DNA of 64,000 nt from Symsagittifera roscoffensis (lineage: Eukaryota; Xenacoelomorpha; Acoela; Convolutidae): positions 47,598,889 through 47,662,888 of the forward strand of contig NC_087071.1 in assembly GCF_963678635.1 (NCBI RefSeq), in the 5' to 3' direction. A program made the translations under genes and the position numbers. The notes beneath the pieces were generated by a model that searched no databases, had not been told where the DNA came from, and saw only the letters and a program-made list of their open reading frames with translations. Shown here in pieces: positions 20,375 through 32,795 of this stretch (its first letter is position 1; the number at the start of each line of letters is the position of its first letter).

Positions 20375-21160
20375 ACAAGGATCCCAACCCTAGAGGATCA
20401 CTTAGAGAGGTTGGATGAGGTGTTTACTTGCATGAAGCAGGCGGGCCTGAAGTATAAACCCTCAATATGTGAAACCTCAGAGACTCCTCATGACGCCTGG
20501 TGAATAAGCATGGAGTGAGACCGGATCCCGAATCGGTCGAAGCGGTCTTGACCTGGAAGGCACCTAAGATAGAGACACAAGTGATGAACTTTTGGGGTTT
20601 GCTAACTATTATAGAGAATTCATCAAGGGATACGCCGATAAGATATACCCCATGCAGCAATTGATGAGAAATAAGGGCAAAAAATTCAGGTGGACTGATG
20701 AGGCACAAGTTTCATTTGAAAACATTAAACGTGAATTTTGCGAGGCACCGGTCCTCGGCATGCCAACAGAGAAGGGGATGTTTGTGTTGGACACGATGCA
20801 TCAGTGGTTACGATATCGGGCATACTTCACCAGGAGCAAGATTGAAACGAGAGAGCGGTTCTATGTCCGATAGCCTACGGAAGTAAGGTCCTGAGCGATA
20901 CTGAGATGAAGTACGGTGCACCAAAAGCGGAAATATTCGCGGTGATCACTTTCGTGGAAAAGTACAGGGCCTACTTGGGGAGTGCGCCCTTGAAGTTGCG
21001 TGTGGATAATCTTGCCCTTGGCTGAAAACCTATTCGATGGACCAAAGTTATATTGGTCGTTGGATCGTGCGCCTGGATGGATACTACATGATCATAGAGC
21101 ACCGTACCCGTGACAAGCACCAGAATGCTGATAGCCCTAGTAAAATGACAGAATTCTATG
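20375..21160 (+). pseudogene. Element B RT 3' remnant and RNase H
   Basis: The sequence jumps from post-Gag material directly to the RT segment around LERLDEVF (about 20403), which in A/C comes after the YVDD motif. Protease and the catalytic RT core, about 1.8 kb, are therefore deleted. The remaining segments are FANYYREFIKGYADKIYPMQ (20592 on), the RNase H start VLDT followed by a frameshift (about 20795), AEIFAV and LRVDN-type segments in another frame, and the RNase H end at 21037-21160. Confidence 0.8.
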
Positions 21161-22460
21161 AGCGCCTAGAAGAAAAGCAGGCTAACCAAGCGGAGATCAA
21201 AGACGGATTTTCATTCCTAGACAAGGAGACCTACGATAAACTACCACTCACTAGGTGGCTGGATAAGTCAGGGCACCCTATACCAGGACACCCTGAACTT
21301 CCGGTGGATACGGCCGCTGAGATTAAGGTTTTCGCCAGGGGTGAGCCTGTTCCGCTGGATCTGCTAGTCCGATCCAATCTGGTACAGCAAGAGCTTAGCA
21401 GGTTGGGTATAAACAGTATGGCCCTGTTAGATAGGACGGTGAACGTGGCGCCGGAACTTCACGGGGAAGCTCAGTGGCTTGCTAGATAGGGAAGTGAATA
21501 GGCATGATTGTGAGTGGATGGAAACCATGCAGCCGTTGACCGTCACTGAGAGAACAGAGAAGAGGCCAGTGACCATTCGCAGTCGAGGTGTTGAACGGGA
21601 TTGCCGGTCGATAGTGAACCAGCTGGTGAACTCAATGCCGAGGTACGTCTTGTTGAGGACTTCGTTCACAGAACATTGGATATCGACCCAGGTCCAAGCC
21701 ACTGTAGAAGTCAGAGTCAAGTCGGAGTCCAGCTTCACGAGAAAAGTTCATTTCACGGATGCAAGGGAAGAGTATGAGCCGAGCTCGGGTTGTTTATCCG
21801 GGTACGAGACATTGTCAATGTCCGGGGAATCAGGCACCTTCGAGCCCGTACAGGACGATGTTAGGACAACAAAGGGACAGAATGTTGTCCGGGGAGTCCG
21901 ATTCAAAGCAACCACGGGACAGAATTTTGTCCGGGGAGTCGAGAAACATCACAAACAGATTGGAACATGATGATGGGGAATCAGTCAACTCAAGTGTTGA
22001 CTCGAGGCCCCAGTCCTGAGAGAACACCTCCGAGGCTACTTCCAATTATGATGTATCGGAGATTGCAATCCATCCTTTTTGTTGGAATGGAAACAGCGCG
22101 GGCTGGATCCGGAAATGCATCAAGATCCGGACAGAGACAGGTACACCTCCGATGAGGAGGGAACTGTAGTGGATAATGCCGCCAATGAGCTTGAGCTGAT
22201 GGCAGTTTCGAAACGCCCAACCAGATTACTATCACATGGTACGGTCGTCCGTACCAATTTGGAGCCATCTGTGCAGGAAGCAACACCTTTGAAGAAGATG
22301 GTGTGTCAAGTTGATGGACGATGCTCATGCTCCGGAGATAACGAGCGGGCAATTAAACGCGGTAAAGACGTATCTGAGAGCCAGATACCGGCTGTCGGAT
22401 CTCATAAGGGCTCAATGAAATGAGAGAATGACGAGCAATCTGAGGAAATGGATCAAGAAT
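21161..22460 (+). pseudogene. Element B RNase H-integrase linker region
   Basis: The linker is homologous in position to A/C. It keeps DGFSFLDKETYDKLPLTRWL (about 21199), then becomes variable and broken. It contains three PPT-like 11-mers at 21820-21830, 21887-21897 and 21929-21939. The C-terminal part (22160-22423) retains a KMVCQV-type segment matching KRMICV in A/C. Confidence 0.75.
21820..21939 (+). promoter_or_regulatory. Three PPT-like 11-mers in element B
   Basis: GTCCGGGGAAT (21820), GTCCGGGGAGT (21887) and GTCCGGGGAGT (21929). The same word precedes the 3' LTR in C and occurs twice in the corresponding linker of A and C. Confidence 0.4.
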
Positions 22461-23680
22461 GGAGCACCTGACAAAAGAGATTGAGAAGAAGATACCTACA
22501 AGACCTTGAAGCAGTTCTATCTGAAGAGAAAAAATTTGTTGTACCTGAACAGAGACGGAATCGTAGCCTGTAAACGCAAGGAAGAGGACAAGGTCCTTTA
22601 CAAATCCAACTCAATAGTATTACCACAGTTATAATAGACCAAATTGCTCTTTCGTTCACATGATCAGATGGGCCATCAGGGCATGGACAAAAAGTACAAT
22701 AGGATACAGAAACGATTCGAATGGCCTGGTTTGAAGCAGGCTTGTGAAAATAAAAACTGGATCTCTGCATGCTTGTCGTGTCAACAGGCGAAGGACCCCA
22801 GGAAACCAGGAAACTAAGGTTCCCCCTGCAGTCAATAGAGTCAACGGGATTCAACGAAGTAGTGGAAATTGATCATCAGAAGATTTGCTTGACAGCCACG
22901 CGCTATAATCAGGTGCTGGTAATGATCGATCATTTCACGAAATATGCAGAAGCAGCCCCCTGCATCACAGCATCGGCAGATGAAACGTGCGATCACTTGA
23001 TAAATGTGTGGACAGCGATGCACGGCTGCCCCATCATATTCCAATCGGACAATTTTAAAGCGTTCGTGGATGATCTCAAGAAGGAGTTAATAAAGAGGTC
23101 GCAGGTGGTAGAGGCCCATTCGACCACTTATCATCCACAAACGAATGGCCTAGTTGAAAGGCGAAATCGCACACTGGTATCCATTTTGAGAGTTTATTGT
23201 TCACGCTACATGGATGACTGGGATAGACACTTGCCTCTAGTGATGGACGCTTACAACAGCACAGAGCATTGTACGTGAATAAGTCCGCATATGATGCTAA
23301 CTGGTCATGAAAAAGCCCTTCCGTTAACGTTCTTCTACCTTGTGTATGGAGAGAAGCAAACAACTTCGCAAACGTACGTGCGGGATGTTATTAGAAGACA
23401 GCAGGACCTCAATGACTTGTGCAGGAGGAATACGCAACAGGCGCAAATTAGACAAAAAAGGAGGTTTGATAAAAGGACAGCTGATGCGAAGGCCTACTCA
23501 GTTGGCGATTACGTCTGGGTGTTCCAGGAAGTAGTTCCATCAAAAGGAACTAGAATTACTAAAAAAATGGCGCGTTCCATTTCAGATAACAGAAGTGCAC
23601 CAAGGAGGTCGTTTTTACCGATTGAGCACCGGAAGAGCAGCTCATTACGAAAACATCAAACCGCACAATGCCTCATCAGA
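22461..23680 (+). pseudogene. Element B integrase, core still open
   Basis: The zinc-binding part (about 22650-22800, HDQMGHQGMD ... CLSCQQAKDP across frames) is frameshifted. The catalytic core is open for 169 codons (22769-23278) with EIDHQKI, QSDNFKAF and GLVERRNR in the D, D, E positions; the residue after SDN is Phe instead of Gly. The core ends at a TGA (23276-23278); the frame then resumes at 23291. The GPY/F-like end and YRLSTGRAAHYENIKPH are at about 23490-23680. Confidence 0.85.
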
Positions 23681-24525
23681 GGACTGGGGCATCCCAGCGG
23701 ACATGCAAGAGGGAGACTTTTTTATAGTGGATCCTGCTTGTGAAGTGAATGAAAGGGGTACGCGTGACAAAAACGACAGGAATGAGATGGTGGATAATTG
23801 CGATCTGCCACTGGACCTGGAGTTGACCGAGCGAGTGGAGGTGGACGACGAAACTCTACCTTATGCCGAAGAGGACTGGGACTGCCCAGAGCAAACTGAA
23901 ATTGACAAAGGAGTAGAACCTGAACTTCCTTTCACCATGGAGACACGGCAGGGCAAGAAAGGATGGAACAAGAGAAAGTGCAAACCGTATGGCGCGGATT
24001 TCGTCATAGACAGGATAGTTTTGAGTGATATAATGGACTCGCTGGTAGAACTGGATGAAGTAGCGGTGTTAAAAGAGATCGACTTGGTGAATGACATGGA
24101 TCTGGATAGGATCGACGATCGCTCCGAACCAGAAGGAGAGTTCAAACCAGAGGCAGAGCAGACTCATGAGCAAGAACTAACGAAATTGCGAGTGCTCGAA
24201 TGGCTCCGTGATCTGCCGGCAGATCCTAAAGAGACAATCTTGACGATCCAGGACGTCGATAAAGACGGCATCAAATACATTAGCCATGACATTACTGAGT
24301 CCAACTGGGTCGCTCCAGATGGCCCTCTACGCGTTCGGCAATCCAACCGCAATCTGCTCGACTTTGGGTGATCGACGGGGACGTCGATGGACATTCTTGT
24401 CCCGGGCGTGGGGGTAGGACTCACCCACAGCTAAACCTGATCATAAAAAAATTGAAATCGGCAAGGGAAACCGGAGAACTGGAAACAGAAGGCGAGAATG
24501 CTAAAAACCACCTTTTGAACGAATT
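23595..24525 (+). pseudogene. Element B acidic C-terminal linker of ORF1
   Basis: Open 23595-24371 (258 codons), acidic, matching the A/C linker (VDPACEVNERGTRDKND near the start). The frame meets a TGA at 24369-24371, followed in the same frame by STGTSMDI and VPGVGVGLTHS. The PPT-like word is degraded here (GTCCCGGGCGT, about 24399). A further frameshift precedes the macro-like module. Confidence 0.8.
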
Positions 24526-25008
24526 TTGGGATCTTATTTTGACCTGCCAAACCATTATTTAAACAATATCGTCATAACGGACAACACTTTCATACTCACG
24601 GAACGTACATGTGCTATAGCGATAACCGCGGATGTAAGCTTCAAAACAGCACTAGCGGCTGACTTCAAAAGAGAGCATAAGAAAATCGAGTTTTTATGGA
24701 AACAGAGGCCTGGTGTGGAAAGGATGATAGCGCCGCCCCCTTTTGCATCACAGATATCGGGGAAATATTTGTGTTTCCTGGTTACGAAGTCCACTGATGA
24801 GCAACACGTAAATCCAGAGAGCTTAGTATTGGCCTTGACTCGACTTAGGAATTTTCTGGTTGAGAGAGGAGTGACCTCTCTCTCGTTACCAGTCTATGAT
24901 CCCAATAGGGGAAGCTACATTCGAGAGAGTTATATTGTACACGTGATATTTTCAGAAACTGGCATAGAGGTTTACTTACATAAAAAGTACTATCTGAGCA
25001 TATGCTAG
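24526..25008 (+). pseudogene. Element B macro-domain-like module (uninterrupted segment)
   Basis: 160 codons without a stop, in an otherwise wrecked gene. Conserved landmarks with A/C: AIAITAD, ADFKREHKKIEFLWKQRPG, GKYLCFLVTK, LTRLRNFLVERG, LPVYDPNRG, VHVIFSETGIEVYL. As in A/C, the glycine-rich phosphate-binding and catalytic loops of active macro domains are not evident. The survival of the pattern in two divergent families argues that the module is an original part of ORF1. Confidence 0.7.
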
Positions 25009-25451
25009 GAGTTGCATTTGGTGATAATAGATTTTTAATAAGATCACTTAATAGGCATTAGGATTAAGTTTTATGTCAGCTACAAGGGATTATGTTTTTA
25101 TGTAATAGGGTAGATATGTGATGTTTATGTCTTATGTTATTGTTAGGGTGTGTTTTATCTGTTGTCTGTATCATAAAAGACCTGGAACACTCCAGGTAGT
25201 GAAGGTGACAGCGCTCATTTGTGCTACCTTGACGAGGACGCAGGTGGACGATCCACCTTGGTGCTAAATTTTTAATCAGGAACAAGAAAAAAATTCAATG
25301 GATAGTTTTAAAGATCTGAGGAATGTTTTATCTAGAAAAAGTGACGGTTTTAAGTCGTGACTTGCTTTTTAGATCTTGATTGATCAAATTTTGTTTGTTG
25401 AATCTAGCAGACAAGAAGGAACTCGACGACACGAAAATCAACACGATAGAA
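25009..25451 (+). other. ORF1-ORF2 interval of element B
   Basis: No gene seen. A splice-acceptor-like TTTTGTTTGTTGAATCTAGCAG ends near 25411, and no ATG occurs between it and the ORF2 start at 25452, mirroring element C. Confidence 0.7.
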
Positions 25452-26971
25452 ATGGGTCACACCAGTGAATTAATGGAGTTCCTCTCAGCGAGTCTAGGAG
25501 CGACTCGAGACGAGATCTATCAGCGGCTGATTGATTGTGACTTTACACGAGAAGACCCGGGACTGGCGATGTTTGTGGTCGCGCTCCTGAACGCGTTGAC
25601 ACGAGAGGGTCGATGGAACCGCCCCACAGAAGTGGCGTTGATGCTGGCCTTCGGCGAGTCTGGGACCACCGAGAGAGGTCGAAACCGATTGATGAGATGG
25701 CGGCGAGGAGAAATGTCTGGCCACGATTTGGCTGGTGAGCCGGGACTAGGCGAGCAGAGAGATCACCGGCTAAGTGAGACGCCCCTACCTGTTCAACCTG
25801 CACAGCCGCTCATCGGAGCAAAGAGACTATGTGATGAGCCGGGCCCGTCACATTCAGTAGACTCTCCAACTGCTGCTCCCCTTCTGAAGAGAGTGAGGGT
25901 GAACGAGATAGAGATACAGATCTCGGAGACGATCGAGACGTTAGAGAAGGAAGAAAGGGATCAGAATGAGCTGTGTGCCAAACTGCAGGAACACAGGGCA
26001 TTAGCTCGAGAAAGGGACGAATGGAAAAAGAAGTTCGAACACCTGCAAGTGGCCTACAGGGAAGAAGAAATAAAACACCTGAAGAAGCTGTATATGGCGA
26101 AGTGTCGCCGGAGGTTCTGGGGACGATGAACTCCTCGGAGGGATCCAGGGACACACGCACCAGGACAAGGGTACAGGAGCTGTGCGCACCGAGAGAGCCC
26201 GAGGCTCCTCAGCAGACATCGCAACCAGCTCCCAACCCGAAAAATTCGATACCAGACCCCTCAGACACCTATCTCGCTCCTCAGTTCCAAGAGTCGTTCA
26301 ATCAGGTGGCCAGAGCAGCTATGAACGAGATCAATAGGACCACTAGCCGGACGCTGGGTAGGGTCGTCCCTTCCCAACGCTTTGATCGTTCTTCAAGCAG
26401 CTCGGAGCGAATACCACGAACTGAAGTACCAACAGAGATTGCGCATGGCGGGACGAGTCAGAGATCTCGCGTAGTTGATATTAGAAAGAACCTAACGGTG
26501 CGCAACCAGTTCGTGAAAACGGCCGCGGAGCATCCTCGAGCTTGTTTGAATGGCATGGGTTGGAACCCCGCCATAAGCAACCAGGCAATTCCCTCAGGGA
26601 GTCGTCATTTGGTTATAGGGGACAGTTAAGTGAGGGATCTGAACGAGATCTTTGTCAACGGGCAGACTACTGTCCTAACTTTAGTACCACCAAATGGCGA
26701 GTGGGAACCCCTACTGGTCTGCCTTTTGAATGAAATGAAGGAGAAGTACAGACCCAGACTTTGGTTCTTTGCACGATACCACAGAACCCGGAGGTGGGCA
26801 CGCCGGTTGCTGATTTTATGAATGGTAACGTGACCCGGTGGAACGAGATGACTCGCAGTCTGGTAAGGAGTAACACCAGCGAGCTGCGACTCATGGATCT
26901 GGAAAACACGCTGCGCATGATCGATCACCTCGCACTTACCCGGGATGGTATACACTTCCACACCCAGTAAG
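25452..26971 (+). pseudogene. Element B ORF2, 5' part: N-terminal domain, coiled coil, SGNH domain
   Basis: ATG 25452 opens a frame (25452-26129) that aligns with C's ORF2 N-terminus, for example TEVALMLAFGE against TEAVLMVGY. A coiled-coil stretch lies at about 25905-26080 (ETIETLEKEERDQNELCAKL). After a frameshift, 25973-26629 leads into SRHLVIGDS, block I of an SGNH hydrolase; the next codon is TAA (26627-26629) where C has the Leu of GDSL. Further pieces in other frames keep VLCTIPQNPEV (about 26762) and DGIHF (26944), the block V Asp-His pair. The region between is shortened and the GTND block is not recognisable. Confidence 0.78.
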
Positions 26972-28912
26972 GGAGGCATTGGATAACCGACGTGCTCCAG
27001 ACGCAGTTGAGGGAAATGGAACTAGAATTGAGGACAACCAGCTCACTGGCTCGGACCAGTTCGACTGGAGGAGGTAGAGTGAGGGGTAACGTGCCAGAAA
27101 CACTCGCTAATGGCCTCGGGCCCCTGGCAATGGAAACGGGTGCAGCCGCTCCCGTTGCTCCAAGCTCGGATGTGAGAGAAAGGTTGGGCACTGCTCCTCT
27201 CCCTAGAAGACAACCGTTGGAGAGCCGACTTGGGAGATCGATTGATCAGAATCAACCTAGGCCCCATACCGTGTCTAGGACAAGTGATCCGCCCACTACA
27301 GCAACTCCTGCCTCGACAGCAAGCCAGTCGACGAGCGCCATGCCGTTGGAGGGAGTTGAGCCAAGTAGCGTGCTGCTTTGGAACCGTCCAGATCCCAGCA
27401 ATTGGGACAATATAAGATGGACATGTCAGCGAGACTGAACATGGGCACATTTACGTGTCGAGAGGATCCAAGGAGGATGATCGGCGGAGATGGTCCCACA
27501 GTGTCGCGATTATATCGAGTACCAGGCGTGGATTGGCTGTTAGCGGAACAAGAACAGTTTAGCTCCGCGATTACGCTCAGGTACGTGGACCTTAATGGAT
27601 TGCCTCAAGACAATTGGATAGGAGGCATTGGATAACCGACGTGCTCCAGACGCAGTTGAGGGAAATGGAACTAGAATTGAGGACAACCAGCTCACTGGCT
27701 CGGACCAGTTCGACTGGAGGAGGTAGAGTGAGGGGTAACGTGCCAGAAACACTCGCTAATGGCCTCGGGCCCCTGGCAATGGAAACGGGTGCAGCCGCTC
27801 CCGTTGCTCCAAGCTCGGATGTGAGAGAAAGGTTGGGCACTGCTCCTCTCCCTAGAAGACAACCGTTGGAGAGCCGACTTGGGAGATCGATTGATCAGAA
27901 TCAACCTAGGCCCCATACCGTGTCTAGGACAAGTGATCCGCCCACTACAGCAACTCCTGCCTCGACAGCAAGCCAGTCGACGAGCGCCATGCCGTTGGAG
28001 GGAGTTGAGCCAAGTAGCGTGCTGCTTTGGAACCGTCCAGATCCCAGCAATTGGGACAATATAAGATGGACATGTCAGCGAGACTGAACATGGGCACATT
28101 TACGTGTCGAGAGGATCCAAGGAGGATGATCGGCGGAGATGGTCCCACAGTGTCGCGATTATATCGAGTACCAGGCGTGGATTGGCTGTTAGTGGAACAA
28201 GAACAGTTTAGCTCCGCGATTACGCTCAGGTACGTGGACCTTAATGGATTGCCTCAAGACAATTGGATAGGAGGCATTGGATAACCGACGTGCTCCAGAC
28301 GCAGTTGAGGGAAATGGAACTAGAATTGAGGACAACCAGCTCACTGGCTCGGACCAGTTCGACTGGAAGAGGTAGAGTGAGGGGTAACGTGCCAGAAACA
28401 CTCGCTAATGGCCTCGTGCCCCTGGCAATGGAAACGGGTGCAGCCGCTCCCGTTGCTCCAAGCTCGGATGTGAGAGAAAGGTTGGGCACTGCTCCTCTCC
28501 CTAGAAGACAACCGTTGGAGAGCCGACTTGGGAGATCGATTGATCAGAATCAACCTAGGCCCCATACCGTGTCTAGGACAAGTGATCCGCCCACTACAGC
28601 AACTCCTGCCTCGACAGCAAGCCAGTCGACGAGCGCCATGCCGTTGGAGGGAGTTGAGCCAAGTAGCGTGCTGCTTTGGAACCGTCCAGATCCCAGCAAT
28701 TGGGACAATATAAGATGGACATGTCAGCGAGACTGAACATGGGCACATTTACGTGTCGAGAGGATCCAAGGAGGATGATCGGCGGAGATGGTCCCACAGT
28801 GTCGCGATTATATCGAGTACCAGGCGTGGATTGGCTGTTAGCGGAACAAGAACAGTTTAGCTCCGCGATTACGCTCAGGTACGTGGACCTTAATGGATTG
28901 CCTCAAGACAAT
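26972..28912 (+). repeat. 649-bp tandem triplication inside ORF2 of element B
   Basis: Three near-identical copies begin at 26972, 27621 and 28270 (period exactly 649). Only a few substitutions were seen, for example GCGGAACAAG against GTGGAACAAG at 28192 and GGAGGAGG against GGAAGAGG at 28365. The unit is not a multiple of 3, so it breaks the frame. Junctions show the shared word ATTGGATA (CAATTGGATA / GCATTGGATA), suggesting microhomology-driven duplication. Each unit holds the SGNH C-terminal flank (WITDVLQTQLREMELELR) and a Thr/Ser/Pro-rich linker. Confidence 0.95.
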
Positions 28913-30024
28913 ACCTTTGGGCCCTTGAATACTCGATCTCCTACGGACGTCTGTCGGAGACCCAGAGAACTGACACCAACTGCTCGGAAGGTTAAGTTTC
29001 TGGCAGAGAATAAGCCTAACAACAAGCATCACAAGATGTACAGGCAGTTCGCTAAACCACCCGGACAGGCGCTCGGTGAGTATTCGAAGGTTATCCCCGA
29101 GCGACCTCGGTGGAAGGCAACGACAAGAGATATGCGGGACTGAAGGCACCAGTCGGTGACAGCCTGTTTGCCGCCTATGATCCCTTGGATATAAAGGCTG
29201 CCAAATACCCGATAGTGGCCAGTTCGGATTACCTGTACACGCCTCGTTCTCTCTTTTGGCCCGATGTGATTTTTTTGACGGCGCCTAAGTTGGACTGTGG
29301 ACAATCAGCAGGCACGACGATAAGTTTGTGAAGGATAGTCAGCATGGAGACACGGGTGATAGTAATTGCCGGCTCGAATGACCACCTGCAGAACAGAGGG
29401 TTGTTGTCCAGTCTGACGGATGGGTCGATCCCGAGCAATGAAGTCATAGGTGAGGCGATAATGACGTTGCTCTCAGCCATGGCCGAGGTGGAGTCATCAA
29501 TACAACGACACTTCACTAAGAATGTGAAAGTCATCTTTGTGTTGTTACCTGGGTACGCCACAATGCCAGAACCCCTTCAGTTTGTGTACACGATGGTCAC
29601 AACGATAGCAGAGGGTTGATTCAGTGTGATAATACCCGCGCCAAACGGGACGGTGGACCCCAACAACTACTACCCATCCCGATCCGAGCTTCCTGCAGTT
29701 TGGGCTGACATTTCCAACGCCATACAGGGACTCAAGGATTGTAGCACAACTCGGTTGGTGCTGGTTGAAGTCCTGGGGTTGGAGGTGTTCAACTTCCCCA
29801 GGTTGCTGAAGTTGAGGTCCGGGGTAGATGATGATCAATTGTTGGCACAACAGGTAGCCAATGACCTCTGGTTCAGACAAATGGATTGCGCGGAAAACGA
29901 ACAGGGAAGAGCAGTCAGAAAAATTTTGACATCGGCGGAAGAGGATCTCATGGCACTGGCTTTGCGGACGAAGTCACACACATCAGCTCATAGTTGTACT
30001 TGTCATCGAGATTGTGTACCTTGA
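28913..30024 (+). pseudogene. Element B ORF2, second GDSL/GSND region
   Basis: In one frame (29110-29619, interrupted by a TGA at 29329-29331) there is APVGDSLFAAYD (GDSL at 29155-29166), then VIVIAGSNDHLQNRG (GSND at 29371-29382), then QFVYTMVTTIAEG, a TGA at 29617-29619, and APNGTVDPNNYYPSRSELPA. The spacing of GDSL and GSND resembles SGNH blocks I and III, and PNNYYPS sits where block V (DxxH) would be, but with Tyr for His. I read it, tentatively, as a second, catalytically dead SGNH-like domain. Element C has lost most of this region in a deletion near 49765. Confidence 0.5.
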
Positions 30025-32795
30025 GAGAAGACGCGTTCGGGCATGCACCGGCTGTAATCAAAGAGATACACGAGTATCCCAAGAACTTGTCGAACGAGAG
30101 TGAGTTAGCCGGGGGCATGCTGTTACAATTGATGCAGGACGTGAACACGAAGTCATTGGATATGTTCCAGGTTGATATTTTGGCCACGAGGGCACAATAC
30201 GAACGATCATACGCTATCTTCGTTGGCGGGTGGAATGGGAGTGGGATGGACGACATCCTTCCTGTCAACGTGCTATCCGAGGGCCTCCCGGAACCTGATC
30301 GCGAGCTTTGTCAAGGATATCCGGAATCTGTCGATCGGCCTGATATTAGCCTTGTACGTGACATTTGGTCACGAGAATTTCGTGAAGGGACCTGCGATCT
30401 CTTCACCCAAGCGTTGGCAGATCTGAGATTGGACGGACTCCTGACTCTGATTTCCATGACCTACGGTCGACTGGGTGATTTGCTTGTGCTGTTGCGTTAC
30501 CCTGAACAACTCCAGGGACCAAGTCGTGAGTTCAATGCACAGTTGGAAACCGCCTCGCTCAGGAAGATGAAAGACTTGAGGACTCTCTTGCTCCAATATC
30601 TGTTGCAGCTGAACAGAAGCGTCACGGGAGAAGATAAGGTGGCGACGGACGCGGGTGAGTGTAAGCAGTATTGTGGCATGCCCTTGCTGACAGATTTGGC
30701 TGTCATGATGCGGATCGATCCGTTGGCTCTGATTCATGGATTGTGGGAATTCGTCACGGTGGTGTATGGACCCGTGATGTCATTCGTGTTCCCGGTCGTA
30801 CAAGTAAAGGCATACAGGAACTCGGTGTTATATGTCAATCTTGTCTCGGTTGTGGATTGTTCCGTGCTAAATTGGGTAGAACAGAAGGAGCTGAGAGCGT
30901 TGGCCAGCGACGATGTGTTATTCGGAAGAATACCGGAGCCGGGTTGGGTGCCGATGGACTTTAACAATCATTTCAAAAGCCGAATGGGCCGCGAGAAACT
31001 TTCCCATGTCCAGTTCAATCCCAAGCTTTGGAATCTGCCGCCAGTGGTGAAGGATTCAGGAGAGGCGATGCTAGTCCCACATTGGCGGGAAGCATACGCA
31101 CACGTCAGAGAGAACCAGCATGAGCTACTTTCTAGGTCCAGGCCGCTGCCGGACCAATGCCCCCGATACCCACCGATAAGGAGGATGTTGTTGGGAGTCT
31201 GATCTCCCGCCATTGCCCCTCGCATCGGAGCGGCTCGTGATGCGGAGAAGAGAATGCTCAAATGGAGTGAAGGGATGGAGCCGTGCTTCATAATTGGAAC
31301 GCTGCGGCCATGCATAAGTTTGACTTCAAGTTTCCTGATGCTTGGAGCCGGAAGAAGATCAAGACACCACCTTCCAGGAGACCGGAGGTCTCGGCTGATG
31401 TGTGGAATGATGTGTATGCCCCCACAGATGATTTATCACGATTGAAGTGGCCAGGGGAGGTGAATGTAATTATACTGGAAGTGGCAAAAGAGTGCAGAGG
31501 AGGCACGTACATAACGGTGGATGATCTGGCGCTACATGGCGAGGATTCGGTAGTATTCCTGCTGGATGACGAGTTGTTCTATAACGCAGGGGACCTAACC
31601 GTACCGGCGCGGCTGGACTCGGGCATGGATACGCGACAAGGCCCTTCGGGACCTGAGCCAAAACCTGATACAAATGACGACGAACTGATGAATCAGGACG
31701 ATGGTCATATAGAGAGAAAGGGAGAGAAGTCGTGTGGAGTGGACCTAGGTGCATTGGAGAGAGACTTGCTGGAGTACCAGTTTAGTGAAGATGACGACGG
31801 GGAAGTCGATGGTGATCTATTGCTAATGACACTATCGTCGTTCATGTCCCCTACGAAGGAGGCGCCGGCTAGCTTATCCCCAGTGGACCCAATAAGCCTG
31901 GCAATGGACTACCGGAGTAGGGACCTACAGAAGCTGCTCCATGAGTCACCAAGGAGGAGGAAGATTGAAGAGACTATGAGGGTATCCTTCCTGAGCACGC
32001 TGCCGGAAGAGGAATGGGAGAGATACCAGAGCGAATTTGAACGTAAGACAGGAGTAACCTGGAGCCGAGTGGCCTTCATGGGGAGGACATGGGACGTGAT
32101 ACGTAGATACGGGACGCAGTCTGTAATGAAGGTGGGATTAAACCAACCCATCATGCGCGAGTTTCTAGAGAAAATATTGAACTCCTTAGAGTCTGAGGTT
32201 CTGACGGAGTCAGTTACAGAGGACAGTGCCGATGATCAGCAGATCACGAGGAAGTTACCTGTCAGACGAGCCAAAAAAAGGGCTGAAGTGGTTGAAAGGA
32301 AAGACAGGAAGCCGAGCCGTGAACCAGAAAGTGGTGAAGTGAAAAGCCAGCACTGTGGTGGCCTCGTTGGCAAGAGTAGCTCATTCAGGTGAAAGTGCGC
32401 AAGGAGATGGTGCGACGCTGGCCGGGGGAGAAAAAGAGAACCTGATACCCCCTATGCTATTGGTAGGTTTGACCACAACGGCCACGAAATCGAAGAAAAA
32501 TGCACGGACTCTGGCGGATACTAAGCTAGAAATGGAGGTCATCAGTCAGTGTGGATTTGGAGGACTTGATCATTACAAACCCTCGCGAACCAACATGGCC
32601 CGGATGAAGCTGGAGGGACAACTCGACGTGGTCGAGTATAGTCGAATCACTGTGCCAGACTCGGTCCACGTGGGACATCCGTCAGGAGATGCTGTAGGCG
32701 AGGAATTCCGCGAGAGGGCACCTGATGGCTTGGAACGAGAAGCGAGTCATGCAGGAGTATCTGGAGGAGCTGACGGAGAACTCTTACTTAAATAG
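29994..32795 (+). pseudogene. Element B ORF2, central part
   Basis: Long open stretches 29994-31202, 31283-32392 and 32355-32795 in shifting frames. They align with C's ORF2 at 50100-53100, for example MPLLTDLAVMMRIDPLALIH against IPLLTDLCLAMRSDPMGIIR and VYGPVMSFVFP against IYGPAVTYAFP. A short hydrophobic helix (SIGLILALYV in an overlapping frame, about 30320-30350) is matched in C. No known domain was recognised. Confidence 0.7.
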
